In this document: positions 8,076-15,413 of the stretch, piece by piece
How positions within the stretch are numbered: the stretch's first letter is position 1
How the letters are laid out: every line of letters starts with the position of its first letter
Assembly: GCF_027497995.1 (NCBI RefSeq)
Contig: NZ_JAODBT010000002.1
Span: 620,001-684,000, forward strand
Origin: Stenotrophomonas sp. Iso1
GTDB taxonomy: Bacteria; Pseudomonadota; Gammaproteobacteria; Xanthomonadales; Xanthomonadaceae
Reading direction: 5' to 3'
Length of the DNA: 64,000 bases
Translations under genes and position numbers: made by a program
Notes under the pieces: generated by a model
Database searches by the model: none
Seen by the model: the letters and a program-made list of their open reading frames with translations, nothing else
What the model was told of the DNA's origin: nothing

Positions 8076-9284
8076 CTATTCGATCAGGCTCACCACGATG
8101 GATGCTGTTACGCACCAGAGAACAATCCATAAAGCAGAAACCCGCTTGGATGCTAGTAGCGCAAACCCAATCGCAGCAATGGCGAAATCGACCGTGCCGT
8201 GCACACCTTCAGTCCAGACTGGGTCGTAGAACGCCGCAAGCAGCAATCCAACAACTGCAGCATTGATGCCGGCCATCGTGCTGGCGGCCCAAGGTCGCTG
8301 TGCCAAGCGCTCCCACATCGGCAACACCGCCAATAGAAGCAGGAAGCCTGGTAGAAACATGGCTAGCAAAGCGATTGTCGCGCCCGCCGCATCAGGCAAG
8401 CCCAAAGGTACTTCAGCGCCAAGGAATGCTGCCAGGGAGAACATCGGCCCTGGCATCGCCTGCGCCGCTCCGTAGCCGGAAAGGAACCTGTCTGGGCGCA
8501 CCCAGCCGGTGTCGACTACCGCCTGCTGCAGCAGTGAAAGCACGACGTGACCGCCGCCGAACACCAATGCTCCGGCCTTGTAGAACGCGGCGGACAGTGC
8601 TCCGGTGGTGGGTGCATCCGTGGACGGCCACATCAGCGAGCCAGCCAGGCCAATCAGGAATATGGTCAGGAAAGCGAGTCCCCCGCGACGACCATAGCGC
8701 AGGGGAAAGCCTGCTGTTGCCGGTGCGGCCACGTGCCGACATAGGTGCGTTCCAAGCATCCCGCCAAGTGAAATCGCACTTAGTTGCGCCCAAGCTCCAT
8801 CAGTCAACACGATCAGGCCGACCGAGCCCGCTGCGATCAGCGCACGAGGTGCGTCCGGTGTTAGTTGTCGCATCATGCCAACCAAGCCGTGTGCGACTAC
8901 GACTACCGCGACCAGTTTCAAGCCATGTACGGCAGCCGCACCAAAGCCTTGCCCAAGCTGCGGTGCTACCGCAGCGAAGCCGAACATCAGCAGGGCCGAC
9001 GGCAGCGTGAATGCCATGAAGGCTGCCAGCGCCCCAAGCCAGCCACCACGAAACAGGCCGATCGCGAAGCCCATCTGACTGCTGGCCGGTCCTGGCAGGA
9101 ACTGGCACACGGACAGCAACTGCGCAAAGTGGGCATCATCCAACCAGCCGCGCCGCCTGACGAACTCGTCGCGGAAATAGGCCAGATGGGCAATGGGGCC
9201 GCCAAATGACGTCAACCCCAGGCGCAGGAAGACCAAGAACACTTCTCTTGCGCTACCCGGTGCCGGCGGAATCGGTGGAAGCAT
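8076..9284 (-). CDS. chrA: Chromate transporter, ChrA (CHR) family
   Basis: A 402-residue membrane protein with the two-domain layout of long-chain CHR proteins. The N-terminal signature LRLGLTSFGGPIAHLAYFRD and VCQFLPGPASSQMG (residues about 20-75) recurs in the second half as KAGALVFGGGHVVLSLLQQ and AQAMPGPMFSLAAFLGAE (about 240-290), as expected from the inverted duplication of the family. About ten to twelve hydrophobic segments are present. Family members export chromate across the inner membrane in exchange for or coupled to ions. No chrB or superoxide dismutase neighbour is visible, so the gene stands alone in the accessory segment. No clear Shine-Dalgarno precedes the ATG. Confidence 0.92.
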   Translation of the reverse strand: MLPPIPPAPGSAREVFLVFLRLGLTSFGGPIAHLAYFRDEFVRRRGWLDDAHFAQLLSVCQFLPGPASSQMGFAIGLFRGGWLGALAAFMAFTLPSALLMFGFAAVAPQLGQGFGAAAVHGLKLVAVVVVAHGLVGMMRQLTPDAPRALIAAGSVGLIVLTDGAWAQLSAISLGGMLGTHLCRHVAAPATAGFPLRYGRRGGLAFLTIFLIGLAGSLMWPSTDAPTTGALSAAFYKAGALVFGGGHVVLSLLQQAVVDTGWVRPDRFLSGYGAAQAMPGPMFSLAAFLGAEVPLGLPDAAGATIALLAMFLPGFLLLLAVLPMWERLAQRPWAASTMAGINAAVVGLLLAAFYDPVWTEGVHGTVDFAIAAIGFALLASKRVSALWIVLWCVTASIVVSLIE

Positions 9285-9395
9285 GCTGGACAGCGGCGAC
9301 TCGCGTTGGCGGCTGAAGTTGCGTAATGCTACCAGCGCATTAGGGATGTAATCGCGCAGCGGTCAGGCGGGCTGCAGGCTCATGGCTTCCTATTG

Positions 9396-9566
9396 ATGAC
9401 GCCTTTCTTGAGTTTGATGCGGTCAAGCAGCGCAAGACGGAGTCCAGAGGTGCTGGCCTTGGTACCAGCTTCGGCGCAGACCTACTTCACCCACCACTGT
9501 CTCAACACCAAGATGGATGGGGACGGCGATGGCGTGCCGCGCGAGAGGCAGTGGTGTGGTCGATAG
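9396..9566 (+). pseudogene. Excalibur calcium-binding domain relic
   Basis: A 56-codon frame (ATG 9396 to TAG 9564-9566) whose second half reads AQTYFTHHCLNTKMDGDGDG followed by VPRERQWC. This is the Excalibur pattern (C..t.mDgDgDG.PCE.qwC) with the conserved Cys before Glu changed to Arg. The first 25 codons do not look like a normal partner domain or signal peptide. I read it as the 3' remnant of a secreted Excalibur protein, inside a 512-base stretch (9285-9796) that otherwise holds no gene I can support. A functional micro-protein is possible but less likely. Confidence 0.6.
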
Positions 9567-9717
9567 GGTCTGCGGTTGCGAAAAGCAGTTTGAGCCGATC
9601 GCTGAAACCCGCTGCTCGCGCGCCTGTTTTTCGTAGGTCGTGGCCCATAAGCGTGACTGCAGCAGCTTCGAGCAGCGGGGGACGGATCGAGATCCAGGCG
9701 ACCAGGTACTAGACAGG

Positions 9718-9775
9718 CTGCGAGCCGAGACGGCCGACATTGCTTACCGGCGGGAGGCTGAGCGCGGCAGGATCA
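9718..9775. repeat. 58-bp structured repeat, copy 2
   Basis: Second copy of the element at 7006-7062. It starts 22 bases beyond the stop codon of the minus-strand gene 9797-10582. The two host genes are unrelated in sequence, so the element is not simply the tail of a duplicated gene. Confidence 0.6.
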
Positions 9776-9796
9776 AGGATGCCGCTGGTAGATGAA

Positions 9797-10582
9797 TCAG
9801 GATTTGCGTGAAATGAAATCCGCCAATTCGCGGCCGAATTCCGTGGGCCGCATCTCGTTGTAGTTGGTGGTTCGCCGCTTCGGGTCCATGTCACTAGTAG
9901 CTGACAGGCGATAGATCGGAGCTACTTCATCGGTGGGTTCGATGAGGCCGGAGGATTCGAGCTCGCAGCATGCCCTGTCCAAATATGCATCGCCCGGCCC
10001 CTCCTCAAACGTGGCTCGGCGAGCTTCGCGAAAATGGAATGGCAGCAAGTCCGCGAGAGTCTTGCCCTCGCGAGCCGGGCCATATGGGGCCTTCTCGTCC
10101 GTATGTTGGATGTAAAGCCGCAAGAGCTTTATGTGCACGGAAGTCATATCCCGCAATGCCGCAATTCGCATCTGATTGACCGCTTCATCTGGCGTAGCAT
10201 CGAGGGCGACATTGAGCATGGCGGCTTTTAGGGCGTCGATCTTCGCTGGTTCTTGGGTAAGGAGTGCAATGTGCGTGCAGCTGATCAGAGCCGACGAATA
10301 GATAGCTGATTCGTAAAGCTGATCGGGAAGGCATCCAAGTTTGTCGCTCTGTGCCCGCACTTCGGAGTCTAATTCGGTGATGAAGGCCGTGACTCGGTTT
10401 TGCAGTGGCGTCTGAATGGCCATCTGAACCAGTGCACTGACCGCTGAGCCAACGAAAGGAATTAATTGCAGACCGGCGTTTGTCAGGGCCAGGGCGGCAT
10501 CGCCCGCGCTCATGCGCATTAAATCCTTCGGATCCCTAGGTGGGCCCGACACTTTGACTGTGGTGGTCTTGTCGGCTTCCAT
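9797..10582 (-). CDS. Hypothetical helical protein with hydrophobic N-terminus and wHTH-like C-terminus
   Basis: About 261 residues starting MEADKTTTVKV. GGGAG 6 bases upstream decides for the ATG at 10582 over longer starts. A Gly/Ala-rich hydrophobic segment (ALTNAGLQLIPFVGSAVSAL, about residues 27-50) could insert in or lie on the membrane. A helical bundle follows (ALKAAMLNVALDATPDEAVN; ALRDMTSVHIKLLRLYI). The end looks like a winged helix (LDRACCELESSGLI ... TEFGRELADFI). Proteins of this plan recur as uncharacterised accessory genes; I know no proven function. The next gene upstream encodes another membrane-anchored hypothetical protein on the same strand. Confidence 0.6.
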   Translation of the reverse strand: MEADKTTTVKVSGPPRDPKDLMRMSAGDAALALTNAGLQLIPFVGSAVSALVQMAIQTPLQNRVTAFITELDSEVRAQSDKLGCLPDQLYESAIYSSALISCTHIALLTQEPAKIDALKAAMLNVALDATPDEAVNQMRIAALRDMTSVHIKLLRLYIQHTDEKAPYGPAREGKTLADLLPFHFREARRATFEEGPGDAYLDRACCELESSGLIEPTDEVAPIYRLSATSDMDPKRRTTNYNEMRPTEFGRELADFISRKS

Positions 10583-10890
10583 TGCCATCTCCCAAGAGAA
10601 TGAAAAGTTCGAGGGGATGCACTGTGTGAGATATTCAGGTTTGCTGCAAGGGGCCTCTAGCCTGTGGCTCACCTACCGCGGGCTATTGTCATCGGCGTGG
10701 CATCGCTGCCGTATCGCGACCACGGCAGGATGCGGTTTTCCGTGTCGCTGCGTGTCGCGCGCTGTCGCGCTTAGTGCATGATTTTCTTAATGTCCCTGCA
10801 CCTTGACATGGTAGATCGCTGGAGCTGACAAAGGTTTGCTGGCTCGCGGCTTTCTCCAGTCCTGGATGTTAACCAACTTAGTCGCAAAAT
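10583..10890. other. 308-base intergenic stretch without a gene
   Basis: No open frame with a credible start was found. A run of tgtcgc/gcgc direct repeats (about 10740-10770) and a TTGACA at 10804-10809 on the plus strand are the only visible features. The promoter of the minus-strand gene 9797-10582 must lie in its left part. Confidence 0.4.
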
Positions 10891-11493
10891 TTAGGTAGAA
10901 CCGCTTCCCTGCGACTCGGCTTTGCGCAGTTCGATTGCTTCAATCTTGTCTTGGAAGATCTGTCGAGGATTCCACTCGTAGGTTTTTGGACGGGGCACGA
11001 GTTTCGCCGAACCACGAAGTCGTTCCAAGATGTCCAAACAATGCAGGCCCAGCCTTGCATACTGATACTGACGTTCCTGAAACCAGTCGCTGAAGTCCGG
11101 AGGCGAATCGTGTTCTCCGACAGCTCTTATCGCTCCGTTGGAAAAGCTGATTTGGTAGGGGAGGTCGTGGATGTCGAACATGATTTTTTCATGGATGGAG
11201 CGCCACTCAACATCATATTTTGACGGGTCGAAGGTAGGTGTGGCTGTCGTCTCTTCCCAGAAGCCAGTATCAGGATTGGTCTCGCCATCGTCCTGCACTA
11301 CTTCATTGCATGCAGCAATAAACCCATCAAGCTCTCCGCCGATGACCGCGGCTAGAAGCGCGGCGTCTTTTATTTCTATTCGCTTTTCTGTGCTGCGCTC
11401 ACGCCAAGTTGTCAAAGCACCACCGACGCCAACGCCGATCAGGCCGATGATTGCGGGGGTTACAGTTTGGATAAACGACGGGCCGTTAGCCAT
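10891..11493 (-). CDS. Membrane-anchored hypothetical protein
   Basis: A 200-residue protein with one N-terminal transmembrane helix (residues 9-28, TVTPAIIGLIGVGVGGALTT), then a charged stop segment WRERSTEKRIEIKD and a cytoplasmic helical domain. The domain carries an Asp/Glu-rich loop (about 68-80) and aromatic-rich helices (DFSDWFQERQYQYARLGLHC). Similar single-span proteins of unknown role occur on islands in many proteobacteria. It is the last gene before the apparent change to core chromosome. A strong terminator-like hairpin lies upstream at 11683-11716. Confidence 0.6.
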   Translation of the reverse strand: MANGPSFIQTVTPAIIGLIGVGVGGALTTWRERSTEKRIEIKDAALLAAVIGGELDGFIAACNEVVQDDGETNPDTGFWEETTATPTFDPSKYDVEWRSIHEKIMFDIHDLPYQISFSNGAIRAVGEHDSPPDFSDWFQERQYQYARLGLHCLDILERLRGSAKLVPRPKTYEWNPRQIFQDKIEAIELRKAESQGSGST

Positions 11494-11981
11494 GGCGAAA
11501 ACACTCCTTCACATACGTGCAGGTGTTATAGGCAGCGCGCGTCGCCTATTCAAGCATTGCTGGGTAGCTTGCCCGCGCCTTCTCGTGGGGTCTTGCTTGG
11601 TCCGTTTTAAAAGCTGACCAAAAAGCTGACCAAACGCTGCCAAAACATGCCCAATCAGGCCCGATTGGAGCAATACAACGAAAAAGCCCGCCGAACATAA
11701 GTGCTTGGCGGGCTTTAGTTTTATCGGAATTCGTTGCTGCTTGCGGGCGGTCTAAGGAGGACAGTGCACCCCCGGTTAGACGTAGAGCCATAAGCACTTT
11801 GGGTATCTGGCAAGCCAGATTAGTGACCAAAGCCTCGCTGAGCAGGGCCGATGGTACGGCAAACAAGCTGAATGGTCACGCATCATGTGTGGGCAGCCAC
11901 GCGGGTTAACGCTGGGGCGACCTTTCTGCGACATCAAGGGCGTGAGCATTTGCCCGGCGGACCATTAAAGGCAAGGCATCC
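11494..11981. other. 488-base non-coding stretch at the accessory/core boundary
   Basis: It holds a strong hairpin (11683-11716) and a short direct repeat gctgacca at about 11612 and 11625. I see no tRNA, tmRNA or direct repeat matching the integrase flank. A minus-strand open frame (11546-11866) covers the terminator and is Cys/Trp/Phe-rich, which makes it an unlikely gene. Confidence 0.5.
11683..11716 (-). terminator. Rho-independent terminator
   Basis: A 10-bp stem (aaagcccgcc with ggcgggcttt) and a 14-base loop. Read on the minus strand it is followed by TT and then CGTTG. On the plus strand the stem runs into tttagtttt, so it may work in both directions. No gene ends directly at it on either side, which suggests that it belongs to a deleted gene or to the island end. 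Confidence 0.65.
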
Positions 11982-12572
11982 ATGCAAGTGACGCAACTCT
12001 CCCGAAGCCTGACGGCGCTGGTGGGGCGCCCGGGGATCGTCTATCGGCGCAGGGCGTTGCCGCTGCCATCGGCTTATGTGCTGTTGATGGGCTTACTGGG
12101 TGCCGGGCTTGTGACCGGGGCGTCCCACCTGCCTCTGTTGGCAATTACCCTGTTGCTGCTTTGCGGCAGCATGGTTCAGCGAATGACGCGGGTGCGACGC
12201 CGCTTCGGTGGCTGGCAGTGGCTGGCTGCGTTGATGCTGCTGGTCTTTCAGCCGGAGTGGTCTGGCCTGGATGCTGCTGCGTTTGGGCGACTTGCCGTTG
12301 GCTGCGTGCTGGCTGCAATCGGGCAGGTGATGGTTGTTACCTGGAGCATCATGCGACTGTCGCGGCAGATTCAGTGTGTGGTGGACGCGATGAATGATGC
12401 TGACGTTCTTGCGTTGCTGCCGACTTCTGCGGCGGAAGATGCGCGTCTTTGGCTGGCGGGTGATGATCGCAAGCAGGTGGAGTTGGCGCAGGTGATCATG
12501 TTGTCAGTGTTGCATGCAGCCTTGACGTCTGTGCCGGCCCGAAAAGGGGAGCGGCGGGCGCTCTACGGTTAG
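11982..12572 (+). CDS. Multi-span membrane protein of unknown function
   Basis: 196 residues with four to five hydrophobic segments (about 28-65 as two helices, 74-90, 100-122) and a soluble C-terminal part (LLPTSAAEDARLWLAGDDRK). No domain is recognised. The ATG follows 'aaggcaaggcatcc', which offers AAGG about 9 bases upstream. Codon use is GC-rich and like that of the core genes to its right, so I place the start of the stable chromosome at or just before it. It converges with the GNAT gene downstream. Confidence 0.6.
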   Translation: MQVTQLSRSLTALVGRPGIVYRRRALPLPSAYVLLMGLLGAGLVTGASHLPLLAITLLLLCGSMVQRMTRVRRRFGGWQWLAALMLLVFQPEWSGLDAAAFGRLAVGCVLAAIGQVMVVTWSIMRLSRQIQCVVDAMNDADVLALLPTSAAEDARLWLAGDDRKQVELAQVIMLSVLHAALTSVPARKGERRALYG

Positions 12573-12614
12573 GTGGCGTGGATATGGCACACGCGCACAC
12601 TGCTGCCTGATTGA

Positions 12615-13058
12615 TCAGGGGGTATTTGTACCCGGGCTGGCCTGAAGCGATTTGCGCAGATAGATGCGCTGATGGCCGGGCGGGTAGTCATCGAGCCGTC
12701 CGAACACGCTGTAGCCCTGCCGTAGATAAAAGCCTTCCGCTTGCCAGTCGAAAGTATCGAGCAGGACGCTGTGGGCGCCGGCGGTCCGGGCCTGTTGTTC
12801 CGCCTCGGCCAGTAATGCGGTGCCTAGGCTGCTGCCACGGTGCTCCGGGTCAACCCAAAGAACGTGGATGCTCAGCCAGCCGGCGCAGATGTCCGCCAGC
12901 AGGCCAGCACAAAGCTGGCCGTGCGTGTCATGGCAGGCCAGTTGCAAGGGGGTTTCATTGAAGTCGTGGCCGCTGGCCTTGCGATTGAAGGCCAGCAGAC
13001 GTTCGCACAGCGTCGTGATGTCCTGCGCACTGGCTTGCTGCGGCGCGCAGGAGCGCAT
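12615..13058 (-). CDS. GNAT-family N-acetyltransferase
   Basis: A 147-residue single-domain acetyltransferase. The acetyl-CoA binding motif A is visible as VDPEHRGSSLGTALLAEAEQ (about residues 72-91; R/Q-x-x-G-x-G/A region). It is followed by the motif B strand SVLLDTFDWQAEGFYLRQGY, where the Phe-Tyr-x-x-x-Gly-Tyr is characteristic. The substrate is unknown. Its ATG overlaps the smpB stop codon by one base (TGATG at 13056-13060), so it is translated from the smpB transcript. Confidence 0.85.
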   Translation of the reverse strand: MRSCAPQQASAQDITTLCERLLAFNRKASGHDFNETPLQLACHDTHGQLCAGLLADICAGWLSIHVLWVDPEHRGSSLGTALLAEAEQQARTAGAHSVLLDTFDWQAEGFYLRQGYSVFGRLDDYPPGHQRIYLRKSLQASPGTNTP

Positions 13059-13561
13059 CAGGCGTTGCGGTTGTGATTACGCAGGGCGCGCTGTTTCTCA
13101 ATGGCCCAGTCGCGATCCTTGGCGCTGTCACGCTTGTCGTGGGCCTGTTTGCCCTTGGCCAGCGCGATCTCGAGCTTGATTTTGTTCTTGCTCCAGTACA
13201 TCGCGGTGGGCACCAGCGTGTAGCCATCGCGTTCGATGCGGCCGATCAGCTTGTCGATCTCGCGCCGGTGCAGCAGCAGCTTCCGCTGGCGACGGTCTTC
13301 GGGAACGGTGTGGGTGGAGGCCTGGATCAGCGGTGTGATCTGGGCGCCGATGAGGAATATCTCGCCATCCCTCACGTAGGCGTAGGCGTCGGTCATGTTG
13401 CCACGCCCAGCGCGGATGGCCTTGATCTCCCAGCCCTGCAGCACCAGACCGGCCTCGAAACGCTCTTCAAGGTGGTATTCGTGACGTGCACGCTTATTCA
13501 ACGCGATGGTTTTGTCGGCCGTCGCGCTCTTTGCTTTATCCTTGCCGGTGTTCTTGCTCAT
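13058..13561 (-). CDS. smpB: SsrA-binding protein SmpB
   Basis: A 167-residue protein that binds tmRNA and places it in the A site of stalled ribosomes (trans-translation). Family signatures are visible: [56 protein letters not shown], and a lysine-rich C-terminal tail starting [18 protein letters not shown]. It diverges from ratA with only about 50 bases between the start codons, a known arrangement in gamma-proteobacteria. The tmRNA gene itself is not in this window. A GNAT gene is coupled downstream. Confidence 0.97.
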   Translation of the reverse strand: MSKNTGKDKAKSATADKTIALNKRARHEYHLEERFEAGLVLQGWEIKAIRAGRGNMTDAYAYVRDGEIFLIGAQITPLIQASTHTVPEDRRQRKLLLHRREIDKLIGRIERDGYTLVPTAMYWSKNKIKLEIALAKGKQAHDKRDSAKDRDWAIEKQRALRNHNRNA

Positions 13562-13612
13562 TTACGTATTGTCTCCGATTCGGAGGCATTCCGGATATCC
13601 ATCGTATTCCTC

Positions 13613-14041
13613 ATGCCTACCATCCGCCGAAGCGCTCTGGTCGAACACTCTGCCGAACGCATGTTTGACCTGGTCAATGACGTCTCCGCCTATCCGCGCC
13701 GGTTCCGCTGGTGTGACAGAGCGGACATCCTCGAACAAGGGGATGGCAAGCTGGTTGCGCGGCTGGATCTGGGGCTGGGCGCGTTCCGCACCTGGTTCAT
13801 GACCGAAAACACGTTGCAGCGCCCGCGCAGCATAGATATGCAGCTGCGCGATGGGCCGTTCAAGCGCCTGCACGGCCGCTGGGATTTCCAGCCGCTGGCG
13901 GACAACGCCTGCAAGGTGACCCTGGAGCTGGAGTTCGAGCCGACCTCGCGACTGTTAGGGCCGGCGCTGGCACTGGGTTTCCAAGGCCTTGCCGATCGGA
14001 TGGTCAACGATTTCGTGCGTGTGGCCGACCAGGAGGAGTGA
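13613..14041 (+). CDS. ratA: RatA-type START/polyketide-cyclase domain protein
   Basis: 142 residues, a single Coq10/START-like domain. Typical strings are HSAERMFDLVNDVSAYPRRF, the following W-C, and FKRLHGRWDFQPL. The open frame extends upstream but the ATG at 13613 gives the family's normal length and start (MPTIRRSALVEHS). E. coli RatA was reported to inhibit 70S ribosome assembly, while homologues of the Coq10 type bind ubiquinone; which role applies here cannot be told. The stop overlaps the GTG start of rnfH (GTGA), so the two are coupled. Confidence 0.93.
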   Translation: MPTIRRSALVEHSAERMFDLVNDVSAYPRRFRWCDRADILEQGDGKLVARLDLGLGAFRTWFMTENTLQRPRSIDMQLRDGPFKRLHGRWDFQPLADNACKVTLELEFEPTSRLLGPALALGFQGLADRMVNDFVRVADQEE

Positions 14042-14301
14042 GCGTGCGCGTTGAGGTTGTACTGGCGTGGCCGGGCCGCTATCAACGGCAGGAGCTGGAG
14101 CTGCCTGATGGCTGCGTGGTGTCCGATGCGGTGGAGCTGGCCGCGCTGGATGTGAACGGTGAGGCCGTGGCCTATGCCGTCCACGGCCTGCTGGCACGGC
14201 CACAGCAGCTGCTGCAAGACGGAGATCGTGTGGAGTTGCTGCGGCCCTTGTTGGCCGACCCCAAAGAAAATCGCCGCCGGCGTGCGCGCGGCGGCGATTG
14301 A
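14038..14301 (+). CDS. rnfH: RnfH-family ubiquitin-like fold protein
   Basis: 87 residues with a beta-grasp fold: VRVEVVLAWPGRYQRQELEL at the start, then 'pdGcvVsDAveLa' and LLQDGDRVELLRPLLADPKE, the conserved C-terminal end of the UPF0125/RnfH family. Its role is unclear; in some genomes it sits with electron-transfer (rnf) genes, here with ratA as in E. coli. The GTG start overlaps the ratA stop. The last codons (RRRRARGGD) lie inside a transcription-terminator hairpin (14269-14299). Confidence 0.9.
   Translation: MSVRVEVVLAWPGRYQRQELELPDGCVVSDAVELAALDVNGEAVAYAVHGLLARPQQLLQDGDRVELLRPLLADPKENRRRRARGGD
14269..14299. terminator. Terminator hairpin inside the rnfH 3' end
   Basis: A 10-bp stem (aatcgccgcc with ggcggcgatt) and an 11-base loop, located within the last codons of rnfH. 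It lies between the convergent genes rnfH and bamE and could end both transcripts. On the minus strand it is followed by 'ttttctttgg', a fair U-tract, so it fits bamE best. Confidence 0.65.
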
Positions 14302-14322
14302 GTCTTCAAGCGGCGGTATTGC

Positions 14323-14718
14323 TTAGCGGCCGCCGCGCTTCTTCTTGTCCTTGGCCAGGTTGCGGCCGAACTGGCGCACGCTCTTGCGGGCGAGCTCAGC
14401 GTCCTGGGTCGGGAAGTAGTCACCTTCCCAGCGCGACACCTGATCGTTCTCGAAGAACACCGTGAAGTTCTTCACTTCAGTGCGGCCGAGGCGATCAACG
14501 CGCTGGCTGGCGGTGTAGTCCCAGCGCTGCGCGTGGAAGGGGTCGGGAATGGACGGCGTGCCAAGCAGCGCATTGACCTGCTGCTTGCTCTGGCCAGCCT
14601 GAAGCTGAGCCACGGATTGCTCGCGAATGAGGTTGCCTTGGTAAATGGGCTGCTTGTAGATGATGCCGCAGCCGGTGGTGGACAGAGCGACTACGGCGAT
14701 CAACAGGAGGTTGCGCAT
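14323..14718 (-). CDS. bamE: Outer membrane assembly lipoprotein BamE (OmlA/SmpA)
   Basis: The ATG at 14718 gives a 131-residue lipoprotein; the longer open frame is an artefact. A signal peptide MRNLLLIAVVALSTTGC ends with the lipidated Cys17. The SmpA/OmlA fold is shown by YKQPIYQGNLIREQSVAQLQ, GQSKQQVNALLGTPSIPDPF and HAQRWDYTA. BamE supports the BamABCDE complex that inserts beta-barrel proteins into the outer membrane. It diverges from fur with 90 bases between the genes, an arrangement described for omlA-fur in Xanthomonas and Pseudomonas. Confidence 0.96.
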   Translation of the reverse strand: MRNLLLIAVVALSTTGCGIIYKQPIYQGNLIREQSVAQLQAGQSKQQVNALLGTPSIPDPFHAQRWDYTASQRVDRLGRTEVKNFTVFFENDQVSRWEGDYFPTQDAELARKSVRQFGRNLAKDKKKRGGR

Positions 14719-14808
14719 TGGGTAGGGCGATTTAGGATATCGAGCCGATGATACACTCCCCGGCACCCAGCGCGATCTGACCGGAGATAACTGGCGGGAA
14801 AACCGCCA

Positions 14809-15231
14809 ATGAACACGATGGCCATGGAATCCAATGACCTGCGCAAAGTCGGCTTGAAGGTGACGCATCCCCGGATGCGTATCCTTGCCCTGCTTGAGCA
14901 AAACACCCCACAACACCACCTCACCGCCGAAGACATCTATCGGAAGCTGCTTGATTGCGGCGATGAGATTGGCCTGGCCACGGTTTACCGTGTGCTCACC
15001 CAGTTTGAAGCAGCCGGACTGGTGCTCAAGCACAACTTCGAAGGCGGCCAGGCGGTTTATGAGCTGGACCGCGGCGCCCACCACGATCACATGGTGGATA
15101 TGGACACTGGCAAGATCATCGAGTTCGAGAGCCACGAGATCGAGCAGTTGCAGCGCAAGATCGCAGCCGATCACGGCTACGAACTGGAAGAGCATTCGCT
15201 GGTGCTGTACGTGCGCAAGAAGCGGCGTTGA
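14809..15231 (+). CDS. fur: Ferric uptake regulator Fur
   Basis: 140 residues (138 or 135 if the ATG at 14815-14824 region is used). An N-terminal winged helix (LRKVGLKVTHPRMRILALLE, then DEIGLATVYRVLTQFEAAGL) is followed by the metal-binding dimerisation domain with the hallmark AHHDHMVDMDTGKIIEFE. The C-terminal CxxC site is absent, as is usual in this family's shorter members. It represses iron uptake genes when loaded with ferrous iron. It diverges from bamE and ends at a strong terminator. Confidence 0.97.
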   Translation: MNTMAMESNDLRKVGLKVTHPRMRILALLEQNTPQHHLTAEDIYRKLLDCGDEIGLATVYRVLTQFEAAGLVLKHNFEGGQAVYELDRGAHHDHMVDMDTGKIIEFESHEIEQLQRKIAADHGYELEEHSLVLYVRKKRR

Positions 15232-15268
15232 GCTCAGGTAGTGCTTCGGCGCGGATTTCGATGCGAAC

Positions 15269-15297
15269 AAAAACACCGGCCTTGTGCCGGTGTTTTT
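15269..15297 (+). terminator. Rho-independent terminator of fur
   Basis: A 12-bp stem (aaaaacaccggc with gccggtgttttt), loop cttgt, running into a T-rich end. It lies 38 bases after the fur stop. Confidence 0.9.
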
Positions 15298-15354
15298 CGT
15301 TTTGGGGTGAGGTTAGGGGGCTTGGTTCTGGCGGTTCCTTGCGAACTGCCTTGT

Positions 15355-15393
15355 CCTCACCCCAATCCCTCTCCCGTTTTACGGGAGAGGGGC
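15355..15393. repeat. Dispersed GC-rich intergenic repeat
   Basis: The stretch cctcaccccaatccctctcccg, its gap and cgggagaggggct form a hairpin (9-10 bp stem). Related copies occur at 33662-33763, around 43600-43870 and inside metH at 55785-55810. Such units are common between genes in Xanthomonadaceae. Here it lies at the 3' end of recN. Confidence 0.75.
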
Positions 15394-15413
15394 TTTGAGC
15401 GGGCGGGGCTTTT

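Noticed and set aside
11494-11981. A tmRNA gene beside smpB or an island attachment site in a tRNA
   Set aside because: 'ggggcgacct' at about 11916 recalls a tmRNA start, but no tag frame, no acceptor end and no TCCACCA-type end follow. No tRNA-like arms were found.
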